21,155 bases of DNA from CAYYWW01 sp964475515 (GCA_964475515.1 CAYYWW010000012.1:1-21155), one strand, 5' to 3'. Positions 14,118 through 20,720 are shown, counted from the stretch's first letter. Notes: a model not told the origin generated them from the letters alone. Numbers and translations are program-made.

Positions 14118-14471
14118 TCACCCTGCTGATATGTCCGAACCCTTTCCCGATGAATCAGTAAGTTTATTTTTTATTTCTTCAAGCCTCTTCTGAATCTTTT
14201 TTTCACTATCCTCTAAAGTTTTTATTTTGAATTTTATAAATTTTTGTTTCTCTTCAAGCTCCTTTTTAACATCAGTTGTTTTTGCTTTGATGAGAAGAGG
14301 GCCTGTTATTTTGTAAACGCTCGTTTCTTTAGTTTCCGATATTTCATTCAATGCGTTTTCTATTTCCATCAATTGCAATTTCAAATTTTCTTTCTGGCTT
14401 ATTAGTGATTGAAGTTGCTGCTGATACATTTGCGCCTGCTCCAGCATCTTTTTCATATCTTGTGATACCAT
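14118..14471 (-). CDS. pfdB: Prefoldin beta subunit
   Basis: A 117-residue subunit of the alpha2-beta4 prefoldin jellyfish complex, which hands unfolded proteins to the thermosome. Coiled-coil helices run from about residue 5 to 45 (MLEQAQMYQQQLQSLISQKE) and from about 70 to 105 (VKKELEEKQKFIKFKIKTLE). Between them the hairpin ETSVYKITGPLLIKA forms the beta barrel segment that joins the six subunits. The tail SSGKGSDISAG is disordered. Length and order fit the beta class. It starts 9 bp after the rpoP stop, and UPF0147 follows 6 bp later. Confidence 0.95.
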   Translation of the reverse strand: MVSQDMKKMLEQAQMYQQQLQSLISQKENLKLQLMEIENALNEISETKETSVYKITGPLLIKAKTTDVKKELEEKQKFIKFKIKTLEDSEKKIQKRLEEIKNKLTDSSGKGSDISAG

Positions 14472-14480
14472 ATTATCAGC

Positions 14481-14618
14481 CTAAACACTAAACACTTTTT
14501 TCGGGGTTTTCGGTCTCGTTTTTTTCAGTATTCTATGACCACAAAAAGGGCATATTATCCTTTTGACTGTTTTCAAGTCTATTTCCACTTCTTTTCCACA
14601 GTTAACACACTTGTACAT
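14481..14618 (-). CDS. rpoP: RNA polymerase subunit P (Rpb12 homologue)
   Basis: A 45-residue zinc-ribbon subunit of archaeal RNA polymerase. It reads MYKCVNCGKEVEIDLKTVKR and then IICPFCGHRILKKTRP, with two CxxC knuckles (Cys4, Cys7, Cys23, Cys26) and the conserved basic RILxKxRP. The tail PKTPKKVFSV completes it. AGTGGTGTT just before the ATG is the ribosome binding site. It lies between rrp42 (31 bp) and pfdB (9 bp), its standard archaeal neighbourhood, which supports the identification despite its size. Confidence 0.95.
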   Translation of the reverse strand: MYKCVNCGKEVEIDLKTVKRIICPFCGHRILKKTRPKTPKKVFSV

Positions 14619-14649
14619 AACACCACTTCTATTATTTTATATTGTTTAT

Positions 14650-15411
14650 TTAAATCAATTTCCTAAGTTCTTTGGCCTTTTTTATTCCAATTTCCCATAT
14701 TTTTTCAATTTCATCTTTTGTAAACCCGGCACTTCCGAGCTTTTGTAAGGCGCATAAATTTCCATCATCTTTCGTTGTTACAACAAGGGCACCATCAACA
14801 ACATCTTCTTCGATAGCAGTGGGGTCTATTATGAAATTATCCTTAAATTTAAAGACTGTGACCGCTATAGGTTTGCATTCTAACTTAAGTTTAGTTGTTT
14901 TCTTTTCATAATTTATTTTCTCGTCTTTGTACTCTGGGAGTCTTGTGTTGTTTAATGCGGTAATCGCGGCCAATGCAGCAGCGTCTATGAGATTCCCATC
15001 ATGATTTAATATATGAATATCAACATGTACCATCCAGACTAATTCACCTTCCTTTATACACAACTTTTCCATGTTTATTGCTTTGCTCTCCCTTATCCCT
15101 CTGTCAACCACTCTTGCCAACTCTATAGCATCTTCATCCGGCGGTCCTGTTTCAAAATCAGGTGACGCTATTGGAGAAAATTCTGCTGAAGTCATCAAAA
15201 CACCTTCATTTGGTTTATCTGGGAACGGTTGACCAACATCCATCTTAACACCAGCCATCACGTGAGTATTACCAATCTTAACAGATGCCCATCCCTCTGG
15301 GTTTACCATTTTGTTAGTTTCTATTTTTATTTCTCTGTATTCATCCAACCTTCTTCCATCTAATCTTTCACCCTTTGAGAGCAAACTAATAATATATCCT
15401 TTGTCTATCAT
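14650..15411 (-). CDS. rrp42: Exosome subunit Rrp42
   Basis: The non-catalytic RNase PH-like subunit of the archaeal exosome ring, 253 residues from the ATG at 15411. That start overlaps the rrp41 stop as ATGA; an ATG at 15426 would add five residues. Family features: ISLLSKGERLDGRRLDEYREI, then VKIGNTHVMAGVKMDVGQPFPDKPNEG, FETGPPDEDAIELARVVDRGIRESKAI and HILNHDGNLIDAAALAAI. IDPTAIEEDVVDGALVVT contains the acidic patch of the degenerate site. Rrp42 pairs with Rrp41 and shapes the active site without supplying phosphorolysis residues. It is encoded directly after rrp41. Confidence 0.95.
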   Translation of the reverse strand: MIDKGYIISLLSKGERLDGRRLDEYREIKIETNKMVNPEGWASVKIGNTHVMAGVKMDVGQPFPDKPNEGVLMTSAEFSPIASPDFETGPPDEDAIELARVVDRGIRESKAINMEKLCIKEGELVWMVHVDIHILNHDGNLIDAAALAAITALNNTRLPEYKDEKINYEKKTTKLKLECKPIAVTVFKFKDNFIIDPTAIEEDVVDGALVVTTKDDGNLCALQKLGSAGFTKDEIEKIWEIGIKKAKELRKLI

Positions 15412-16094
15412 ATGCGAACCATCCATTTTTTCTTTAAAGCCTCTTTTTGTTTTTCATATATTTTCATACAACCTTTTATTGAAAGGTCTAGAATCTTTTT
15501 CGCATCTTTTACTGATATATCACCATCCATCTGCATAAGTGTTACAAGTTTTCTGTTGGGCATGTACGCAACAGGCATATCACATGCTGTCACTTCTTCT
15601 TCTTTTCCCGCCAAGTCTATTACATACTCATTTTCTATTTTCCCCGATGCTACAGCAGCTACTAAGTCTCTCATAGGTATGCCAGCATCAGCTAGTGCCA
15701 TGCTGGCTGCATTTATCCCCGCTGTTCTTGTTCCGGCATCAGCCTGCACAATATCTATAAAAACATCTATTGCAGTTTTAGGGTATTCCTCTAAAATAAC
15801 GGCTGGCTCAAGAGCCTCTCTTGTTACTTTGCATATTTCTATGCTTCTTCTAGAGGGTCCAGGTCTGTTCCTTTCCTTGGTTGAAAATGGTATTAAAGAA
15901 TAAATTGTTCTCAAAAAAGCCCTGTCCGACTCCTGTAGATGTTTGGGATGCATTAGTCTCGGACCGTAAACAGCAGCTACTGCTATTGTATTTCCAAGAG
16001 CAAACAAAGCAGAGCCGTTGGCATTTGGTATGACACCTACTTCTGCCCTGATTGGCCTTAACTCATCAGATTTTCTCCCGTCAATTCTTTTCAT
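15408..16094 (-). CDS. rrp41: Exosome catalytic subunit Rrp41
   Basis: The 228-residue phosphorolytic subunit of the archaeal exosome, which degrades RNA 3' to 5' with phosphate and also adds A-rich tails. It opens with RIDGRKSDELRPIRAEVGVI; the RNA-binding loop holds ERNRPGPSRRSIEI with the expected arginines. The phosphate and metal region includes ADAGTRTAGINAASMALADAG (GTRT phosphate loop) and the conserved acidic residue in ACDMPVAYM. The C-terminal helix follows. Overlaps of 4 bp with rrp4 upstream and with rrp42 downstream show tight translational coupling in the order of the hexameric complex. Confidence 0.97.
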   Translation of the reverse strand: MKRIDGRKSDELRPIRAEVGVIPNANGSALFALGNTIAVAAVYGPRLMHPKHLQESDRAFLRTIYSLIPFSTKERNRPGPSRRSIEICKVTREALEPAVILEEYPKTAIDVFIDIVQADAGTRTAGINAASMALADAGIPMRDLVAAVASGKIENEYVIDLAGKEEEVTACDMPVAYMPNRKLVTLMQMDGDISVKDAKKILDLSIKGCMKIYEKQKEALKKKWMVRI

Positions 16095-16771
16095 TTTTTC
16101 ACCTCATCAAGCAATTCAGATATTCTATCAGTTAACCCTTCAGCATATGGTTCCTTTTCTATTAGATTTATTGCTTTTATTACATCATCAATTCTGTCGC
16201 CAGATATCCATATTACACCATTTTGGCCTATCAATATTCTACAATCGGTTTTTCTTTTTATGAGATTTATCATGGAGCCTTGCTTTCCGATTAGCCTCGG
16301 AATTTTTGCTGGATTTATTTTGAAAATACGACCGCCTCTTAATTTTTTGCATTTCACGTCTTGCATAGATGCATAAACCACATCCGACTGGCTCACCAAT
16401 GATATCTTGGTGTAAATAAAATCATTCACATTATAAATCTTAGAGATATCAGTTTTCGTTAAATCAATATATTCTCTAACCCCCGATAAAGGTAAGAAAG
16501 CAGTATATGGGGAGTTTATATCCAGTATCCATCCGTTGAATTGAATGTCCGAAACCCTTGCTATGACCATATCACCCACTTTTGGCATGTAAGGGATGTT
16601 AAGAGGTATCACAGAAACAACACGCCCGCTTATAGAAACAATACCTAATCTTTTAGCGTATATGCTGTCGCCTTCCCTAAAACAATTTTTACCTGGAAGG
16701 TACTGTATAGATTTGACTATTTCTTCCCCAGGTACTACAAACGACCGTTCTTTTTTCAAAAAGTCTGTCAT
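16091..16771 (-). CDS. rrp4: Exosome RNA-binding cap subunit Rrp4
   Basis: A cap protein of the archaeal exosome that binds RNA and feeds it into the Rrp41/42 ring. From ATG 16771 it has 226 residues: an N-terminal domain (SFVVPGEEI...YLPGKNCFREGDSIYAKRLG), an S1 domain from about 55 to 125 (VGDMVIARVSDIQFNGWILDI) and a KH domain from about 150 to 205 (IPRLIGKQGSMINLIKRKT with the GxxG loop). The TTG at 16807 is in frame but lies too near the TATA-like box at 16808-16818 to be in the transcript; GGGGA before ATG 16771 is a good ribosome binding site. It begins a separate transcription unit here. Confidence 0.94.
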   Translation of the reverse strand: MTDFLKKERSFVVPGEEIVKSIQYLPGKNCFREGDSIYAKRLGIVSISGRVVSVIPLNIPYMPKVGDMVIARVSDIQFNGWILDINSPYTAFLPLSGVREYIDLTKTDISKIYNVNDFIYTKISLVSQSDVVYASMQDVKCKKLRGGRIFKINPAKIPRLIGKQGSMINLIKRKTDCRILIGQNGVIWISGDRIDDVIKAINLIEKEPYAEGLTDRISELLDEVKK

Positions 16772-16805
16772 ATTCCCCAAAATGTGATGTACGAGAATTT
16801 TAAAC

Positions 16806-16820
16806 AATTTTATATAATTA
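16806..16820 (-). promoter_or_regulatory. TATA-like promoter of the rrp4-rrp41-rrp42 unit
   Basis: On the minus strand AATTATATAAAATTG ends about 35 bp before the ATG at 16771, which gives a short leader containing the GGGGA ribosome binding site. A separate promoter is needed here because an opposite-strand gene cuts rrp4 off from sbds. Confidence 0.5.
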
Positions 16821-16916
16821 AGAGTTCTTTATTTAAATCTTTCATAACCATTTATCAATATTAGTTCAACAAAAAAATAAAAAACTAACTTCTTTTTTAT
16901 AAACAGGTGTATCGAA

Positions 16917-17144
16917 ATGGAAGAGAGACCATGTAAATATGATTGGAAGCAGTGGATTCCAGTTTATGGTGTTTTTGAAGTATTTAGAGATTGTTATGCT
17001 GGTAGGCCAACATTAATCGATCGCTTTGAAGATGAAAGCAAGTTGAAATATATAGTTAGGTTCTACACTTCTGCAAGTTATCAGGGCTTGTGTATGCTTG
17101 GTGTCTCGTACGGAATATACAAATTGTTCGATGCTCTTTTATAG
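16917..17144 (+). CDS. Small orphan protein, possible membrane segment
   Basis: A 75-residue protein of unknown family. It opens MEERPCKYDWKQWIPVYGVF, then has FRDCYAGRPTLIDRFEDESKLKY and a moderately hydrophobic C-terminus YQGLCMLGVSYGIYKLFDALL, which could be one membrane helix. An ACAGGTG ribosome binding site lies before the ATG, and TTTTTATAAAC some 20 bp upstream may be a TATA-like box. These signals and the clean reading frame argue for a real gene. It is on the opposite strand inside the exosome-proteasome cluster and its stop overlaps the sbds stop by 6 bp. No function can be assigned. Confidence 0.65.
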   Translation: MEERPCKYDWKQWIPVYGVFEVFRDCYAGRPTLIDRFEDESKLKYIVRFYTSASYQGLCMLGVSYGIYKLFDALL

Positions 17145-17846
17145 ACTATCGGACTTTTTTATAATTTTAACCTCAACCTGACCTGAAGTGAGCTCGTTAA
17201 GCTTGTTATAAATTTCACTCTGCATACCGGCTGGAATTTCCATAAGTACAATCCAATAATTACTTTGCCACTCTTCCTTTTTCACATTAGCCATTTTTCT
17301 TATAACAAAACCAGCTTTTCCTGCAAATTGAACAGGAACCCGGGCAGCTATTTCTACCTTTTCAAAACTTATTGGAAGTATTTCTTGTATTTTTTCAATG
17401 ACGTCTTTTATTTGTGTGTTTGCTGGTTTAAAGGGATCAACAACAACGTGGGCCTGTTCCATCGCGTTTAATATTCTTTGTGGTGGATGCGGAAGCCTTG
17501 TTTTTGGGTCAACACCCTGTCTTGAAATTATATTGGCAATCTCCTTTCTCTTTTCCTCTGTAAGTTCTCTTTTTTGTTCTGTTGTTAGTTGTATTTCACC
17601 ATGCCTTATTATCTCTTCCGCAATTTTGAAAACATCCGTAGTATTAAAGCAACTTTCCATATCAGAAGTTGATGCCCTATCGCCTTTTTTAGAATCCTTA
17701 AAAATTTGAGGGACTGCGAGAATGTTTTCCATGGAGATAGGCGAACCTCTTTTGAATGCGAGCGCTTTTTCTGAATCTACCAATATCTCAAAAACTTTTC
17801 CATTCCTATGTATTCTTGCTATAACAGCTTTTTCTACAGAAACCAT
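17139..17846 (-). CDS. sbds: SBDS ribosome maturation factor
   Basis: A 235-residue SBDS/Sdo1 protein. With EF-2-like GTPases, the eukaryotic relatives release the anti-association factor (eIF6) from the large ribosomal subunit; the archaeal role is inferred. The FYSH domain covers about 1-95 (KVFEILVDSEKALAFKRGSPIS). The central helical domain carries EEKRKEIANIISRQGVDPKTRLPHPPQRILNAME..HVVVDPFKP, the most conserved block in the family. The C-terminal ferredoxin-like domain follows (FVIRKMANVKKEEWQSNYWIVLMEIPAG). It starts 2 bp after psmA ends, an archaeal gene pair found very widely. Confidence 0.97.
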   Translation of the reverse strand: MVSVEKAVIARIHRNGKVFEILVDSEKALAFKRGSPISMENILAVPQIFKDSKKGDRASTSDMESCFNTTDVFKIAEEIIRHGEIQLTTEQKRELTEEKRKEIANIISRQGVDPKTRLPHPPQRILNAMEQAHVVVDPFKPANTQIKDVIEKIQEILPISFEKVEIAARVPVQFAGKAGFVIRKMANVKKEEWQSNYWIVLMEIPAGMQSEIYNKLNELTSGQVEVKIIKKSDSL

Positions 17847-17848
17847 AG

Positions 17849-18556
17849 CTATATATATTTTTTCAGATCTTCAGATGATAATTTTTCAACACCATGTTTA
17901 TTTACAACAACAACCTCAACATTATCTGGTGTTACAGTTTTTTCAGCCTTTTTCAGTGTTTCTATAAGAAGTTTAATTCCTTCTTCCCTTTTCATCCCGT
18001 CTTTATATTTTTTGGTCAAGACAGACTTGGCTTTAGCAGAGCCTCTCCCTATAGCCTGTGCTTTCCACTCTATCATGGTTCCTGATGGCTCTGTTTCATA
18101 CAGCCTTGCTCCTGTTTCGTCAACACCTCCAATAAGTAGCCCAACACCATATGGCCTCACACCAGCATACTGCGTTACCAAATGTTTTCTATCACATATA
18201 TAAGAGGTTAGTGTTTGTGTTGATATGGGTTCGCCGTATGTGAGCTTGTTTACTTGCGCTCTTATCCTTGCTTTCTCAACAAGCTCTCTCGCATCAGCCA
18301 ACGAGCCTGAACTGACAATTGCAATGTGATCATCTATCTCATATATTTTTTTGTAAGATTCTTTCACAGCAAGAGGCATGGATATTTTTGTTGTGCCGAG
18401 AATAACACCGTCCTTTATTTTTATACCAACAGAAGTTGTTCCATTCTTAACCATTTCTCTCGCATACTCTACCTGAAGCAACCTACCATCAGGAGAAAAT
18501 ACAACTATGGTTCTATCATACGCCATATAACTTGGGGGTATGGGTTGATTCGCCAT
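17849..18556 (-). CDS. psmA: Proteasome alpha subunit
   Basis: A 235-residue subunit of the outer rings of the 20S proteasome, which gates entry and docks the PAN ATPase. The alpha signature YDRTIVVFSPDGRLLQVEYAREMVKNGTTSVGIK is complete at residues 13-47, and the N-terminal MANQPIPPSYM forms the gate. It has no catalytic Thr, as expected. Later blocks include VSSGSLADARELVEKARIRAQV and GRGSAKAKSVLTKKYKDGM. GGTGA 5 bp before the ATG is the ribosome binding site. It is the first gene of a minus-strand run that continues into sbds. AT-rich TATA-like stretches at about 18585-18596 and 18610-18618 could serve as promoter. Confidence 0.97.
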   Translation of the reverse strand: MANQPIPPSYMAYDRTIVVFSPDGRLLQVEYAREMVKNGTTSVGIKIKDGVILGTTKISMPLAVKESYKKIYEIDDHIAIVSSGSLADARELVEKARIRAQVNKLTYGEPISTQTLTSYICDRKHLVTQYAGVRPYGVGLLIGGVDETGARLYETEPSGTMIEWKAQAIGRGSAKAKSVLTKKYKDGMKREEGIKLLIETLKKAEKTVTPDNVEVVVVNKHGVEKLSSEDLKKYI

Positions 18557-18657
18557 AAAATCACCTATTAATTATTAACTATTAGAATTATTTATCTTTG
18601 TTTTAAATTCTTTATAAAGTTTCAAATGTCAAGAACATTACAAAGACTGTACAAACG

Positions 18658-18668
18658 ATTAAATAGTT
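18658..18668 (+). promoter_or_regulatory. TATA-like box for the 97-residue orphan gene
   Basis: GATTAAATAGT lies about 30 bp before the ATG at 18694, in the 137-bp divergent spacer between psmA and this gene. A TGAGGA ribosome binding site is also present close to the ATG. Confidence 0.4.
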
Positions 18669-18693
18669 TTGAATCAACATTATTTTGAGGATT

Positions 18694-18987
18694 ATGAAAA
18701 AATACGGAAATTTATTTGAAGAATCCTTTGTAGCCGATGAATTAGGTATAGAGATAGAAAAGGTTTCGGAAGTGCCCGGAGAAGGTATTAAAATAGAGGG
18801 GCCAGCAGGAGTATACGTTCTACCTTCGCACGGAGGTTACATAGAAATTGGGGACGAAACAACAGAAATAAAACATGGCGACTTGATTTATTTGGAAGAA
18901 GGTGAAACTGCTACGGTAAGACCAAAAACATTTGGATTGGGATCAATGGCTTTAAGAATATCCGTAATTTATCGGAAAAGACAATAA
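18694..18987 (+). CDS. Small beta-rich protein of unknown function
   Basis: From ATG 18694 (preceded by TGAGGATT) the protein has 97 residues; an in-frame TTG lies 9 bp upstream. It is rich in alternating strands and Gly/Glu turns: IKIEGPAGVYVLPSHGGYIEI, then ETTEIKHGDLIYLEEGETATVRP. The spacing of Gly-Asp-Leu-Ile-Tyr-Leu-Glu-Glu-Gly-Glu resembles the second half of a cupin barrel, but no metal-binding His cluster is present, so that is only a fold impression. It is acidic and likely cytosolic. It is convergent with the unknown gene after nop5. Confidence 0.6.
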   Translation: MKKYGNLFEESFVADELGIEIEKVSEVPGEGIKIEGPAGVYVLPSHGGYIEIGDETTEIKHGDLIYLEEGETATVRPKTFGLGSMALRISVIYRKRQ

Positions 18988-19010
18988 GGCACAACACATA
19001 TAAAACACAG

Positions 19011-19400
19011 CTATTCTCCATCGCATTCTATAGCCTCTTTTATCATTATTACATTGAACCTGTATTTTCCCTTTGTTAGTATTTTGTTGCATTTTCTGAT
19101 GAATTTATTCAAAGTGTTTGCTGTAAACTTTGCTTCTGGTTTTTTTGCACCTATCTGAAATATGGGATTTCCTTGCTTGTCTGTATAATTTGCAGTAATC
19201 TTATCACTGAGATTATCCCCACTTATTATTATCTCAACCTCACCATATCCTATATGTTTTACTTCAAATAAAATACCATCTATCTCCATACCATCAAGGA
19301 TTTCTGTTAAAAGATCAAAATCTTCATCATACTCAGTTACAATAAGATTACCTCTCTGGTCTATTTTTGCAAATTTTCCAAGCAGTTTTATTCTTTTCAT
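19011..19400 (-). CDS. Unknown 129-residue protein coupled to nop5
   Basis: Begins 4 bp inside the end of nop5 (ATGA overlap), so it is probably translated with it. The N-terminal half has alternating strands (KLLGKFAKIDQRGNLIVTEY, then ILFEVKHIGYGEVEIIISGD), and a helical segment follows (FTANTLNKFIRKCNKILTKG). No known motif is seen. In many archaea the gene directly after nop5 is fibrillarin; this protein lacks the methyltransferase SAM-binding motifs and is far too short, so it is not fibrillarin. A box C/D RNP-related job is suggested only by the coupling. Confidence 0.65.
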   Translation of the reverse strand: MKRIKLLGKFAKIDQRGNLIVTEYDEDFDLLTEILDGMEIDGILFEVKHIGYGEVEIIISGDNLSDKITANYTDKQGNPIFQIGAKKPEAKFTANTLNKFIRKCNKILTKGKYRFNVIMIKEAIECDGE

Positions 19401-20428
19401 TTTAAGACTCTTTTCACCTCTTTTTCCAATTCTTCTTTCAATTGTTTACTCTTATCTTCCCTTGAAAAGAAGTCCATTCTCGCTGCTATGGATATTTTTG
19501 ATGCAAGTATCCTAGCAACTTTTCCACGCAGTTCTTTAGGAGCCTGCTGTATATATGGATGAGCAAACAATATTCCATGTTTAGGTGCTTTTGCTCTGGT
19601 TCTCATATGCCTGAACAATGCCTTTTCGGCACCAAGAAGTTGTATTCTGCTTGTGGGCATTCTTGCAAGTTTTTCCAGACCACCAGCCATTGATACGAAT
19701 CTGGCAGCAAGCAAGTGTCCTGTGATTGCTGTTGTATTCGGCATTTCCCTTTCTGCGATTTCTTTAATATAGGAATCCAATTTCTTTCTTACATTAAAAA
19801 AATTCAGAAGTGATTCTGCAAACATTTTTATGTTTTCTATATCTTTATCAGAGAACTCCATACCCACGGATTTTTCCGCAATTTTCTTTATATCAGCCTC
19901 TTTGATGTTTTCTTTTTTTCCTTCAGCAACTATCCGTGTGAACATCTCGTTGGACTTTATAATTTTCGGTGCTTCAGGAAAATAGAATCCATACCACTCC
20001 CTCAGTTGCTCACAGAATATGTTTAAAATTTTATCGAGATTGTCTATTACACCAACAACACGCATAAGTATTTTCTCCTTTTTCTCCCCCGTCAGCATCT
20101 TTTTGGTTTTTATTATATTAGCCTCGACGATTATTTCATTAAGTTCTTTATCGGATTTCGCAAACCCTGTTTCAAGAGCAATCTTCCTAAATTTTTTCTG
20201 AAGTATTTCTCTTGCTTTGTTGCTTTTTTCTTCTACAGCATACCCTTTCTTTTTCAATCTCTCGACAAGATCTTTCTCTTCTTTCAAGCTTTTACCTCTT
20301 TCCAAAGATTCTAATTTTTCTGCAATTAATTCTGGTTTTTTATCGAAGAGAACGAAATCTAGAAGTTTGTCTTTATCATCAAATGCAAACACACCAATTA
20401 TGTTCGCACAAACATACGCTTTTTTCAT
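19397..20428 (-). CDS. nop5: Nop5 (Nop56/58), box C/D RNP core protein
   Basis: A 343-residue scaffold of the archaeal box C/D guide RNP, bridging L7Ae-bound guide RNA and the fibrillarin methyltransferase that adds 2'-O-methyl groups to rRNA and tRNA. The N-terminal domain (about 1-110) binds fibrillarin. The coiled-coil domain lies around 110-230. The NOP domain follows with AGGLEKLARMPTSRIQLLGAEKALFRH (248-274), then KAPKHGILFAHPYIQ and KVARILASKISIAARMDFFS. The C-terminal charged tail KQLKEELEKEVKRVLK is typical. It lies 61 bp downstream of the tRNA-Leu gene on the same strand. Fibrillarin is not in the window. Confidence 0.95.
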   Translation of the reverse strand: MKKAYVCANIIGVFAFDDKDKLLDFVLFDKKPELIAEKLESLERGKSLKEEKDLVERLKKKGYAVEEKSNKAREILQKKFRKIALETGFAKSDKELNEIIVEANIIKTKKMLTGEKKEKILMRVVGVIDNLDKILNIFCEQLREWYGFYFPEAPKIIKSNEMFTRIVAEGKKENIKEADIKKIAEKSVGMEFSDKDIENIKMFAESLLNFFNVRKKLDSYIKEIAEREMPNTTAITGHLLAARFVSMAGGLEKLARMPTSRIQLLGAEKALFRHMRTRAKAPKHGILFAHPYIQQAPKELRGKVARILASKISIAARMDFFSREDKSKQLKEELEKEVKRVLK

Positions 20429-20521
20429 GATAATTATTTTCCTTCCAAGAAATAAAAAACAGACTGAAACATTTGAGATTCATTTGTGATGCGGGGGGTG
20501 AGACTCGAACTCACGAAGGCA

Positions 20522-20579
20522 TTGCTCTAACCCTTTTACTTCGCTAACGCTCGCAAAAGCGTTAACGGAAAAGGATTAT
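20522..20579 (-). other. Variable-arm intron 2 (58 nt) of tRNA-Leu
   Basis: Between the halves of the variable arm, UAAUCCUUUU pairs with AAAAGGGUUA (10 bp, one U-G). A 3-nt bulge AGA, a 4-bp helix GCUU/GAGC and a 3-nt bulge AAU follow, a relaxed bulge-helix-bulge without outer helix. Cutting after the second base of each bulge leaves a normal Leu variable arm. The tip has the hairpin AACGCU/AGCGUU. Confidence 0.7.
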
Positions 20580-20593
20580 CTAAGCCACTAGGT

Positions 20594-20644
20594 ATCTCAC
20601 AAAGGAAAGCCCTGAACCTAGCCCCTTTGGTTGGGGATCAGTGC
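20594..20644 (-). other. Anticodon-loop intron 1 (51 nt) of tRNA-Leu
   Basis: Canonical 37/38 position. A bulge-helix-bulge is seen: outer helix CUAGG/CCUAG, central 4-bp helix CUUA/UGAG (one G-U), 3-nt bulges GGG and AUA. Cutting after the second base of each bulge gives the 7-nt loop CUUAGGA. Inside, CUGA pairs with UCAG and CCCC with GGGG. The intron includes a near-copy of the upstream D-stem/anticodon half (20609-20629). The intron-side helix next to the bulge is weak (2 bp). Confidence 0.75.
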
Positions 20645-20663
20645 CCTAAGCCTAGCCCCTTTG
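20609..20663 (-). repeat. Tandem 21-nt near-repeat inside the tRNA-Leu gene
   Basis: Minus-strand copy 1 (20643-20663) and copy 2 (20609-20629) are 34 bp apart and differ at 2 of 21 positions. Both hold CAAAGGGGCTAGG followed by an anticodon half-loop: CTTAGG in copy 1 (anticodon UAG) and TTCAGG in copy 2 (anticodon CAG). A shorter similarity (CCCAA) continues upstream, so the D-arm was duplicated as well, though copy 2 has lost the D-loop GG. Confidence 0.9.
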
Positions 20664-20702
20664 ACCACTTGGGTACCCCCGCATAAAATAAAATTGTCAC
20701 GG

Positions 20703-20716
20703 AGTAATTTAAATTA
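20703..20716 (-). promoter_or_regulatory. TATA-like box of the tRNA-Leu gene
   Basis: On the minus strand TAATTTAAATTACT lies about 25-35 bp before the tRNA 5' end, in the 38-bp gap after the HEAT-like gene. Confidence 0.4.
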
Positions 20717-20720
20717 CTTT

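Larger units (their letters stand above)
20490..20682 (-). tRNA. tRNA-Leu (anticodon UAG; alternative CAG) with two introns
   Basis: A class II tRNA read on the minus strand. Acceptor arms GCGGGGG and CCCCCGC pair perfectly, with A73 at 20490; CCA is not encoded. The D-arm is CCC-AAGTGGTCAAA-GGG with the GG needed for tertiary contact. The anticodon stem is CUAGG/CCUAG with loop CUUAGGA once intron 1 is removed, giving anticodon UAG (codon CUA). The T-arm is GTGAG-TTCGAGT-CTCAC. After removal of intron 1 (51 nt) and intron 2 (58 nt) the tRNA is 84 nt with variable arm UGGCUUAGUGCCUUC, whose GGC/GCC stem is typical of tRNA-Leu. A TTTAAAT box about 30 bp upstream and AT-rich flanks fit a tRNA promoter. 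Confidence 0.9.

Noticed and set aside
14672..15903. Plus-strand open frames opposite rrp42 and rrp41
   Set aside because: Serine- and phenylalanine-rich translations typical of antisense shadows of Lys/Glu-rich genes; no ribosome binding sites and no domain.
16772..16807. TTG start for Rrp4 at 16807
   Set aside because: It would lie within or next to the TATA-like box; the ATG at 16771 has a ribosome binding site.
20609..20629. A second complete tRNA gene nested in the first
   Set aside because: Copy 2 has no acceptor stem of its own and its D-loop (AACCAAA) lacks the GG pair, so alone it cannot make a tRNA; it can only act through the copy 1 acceptor and D-arm.
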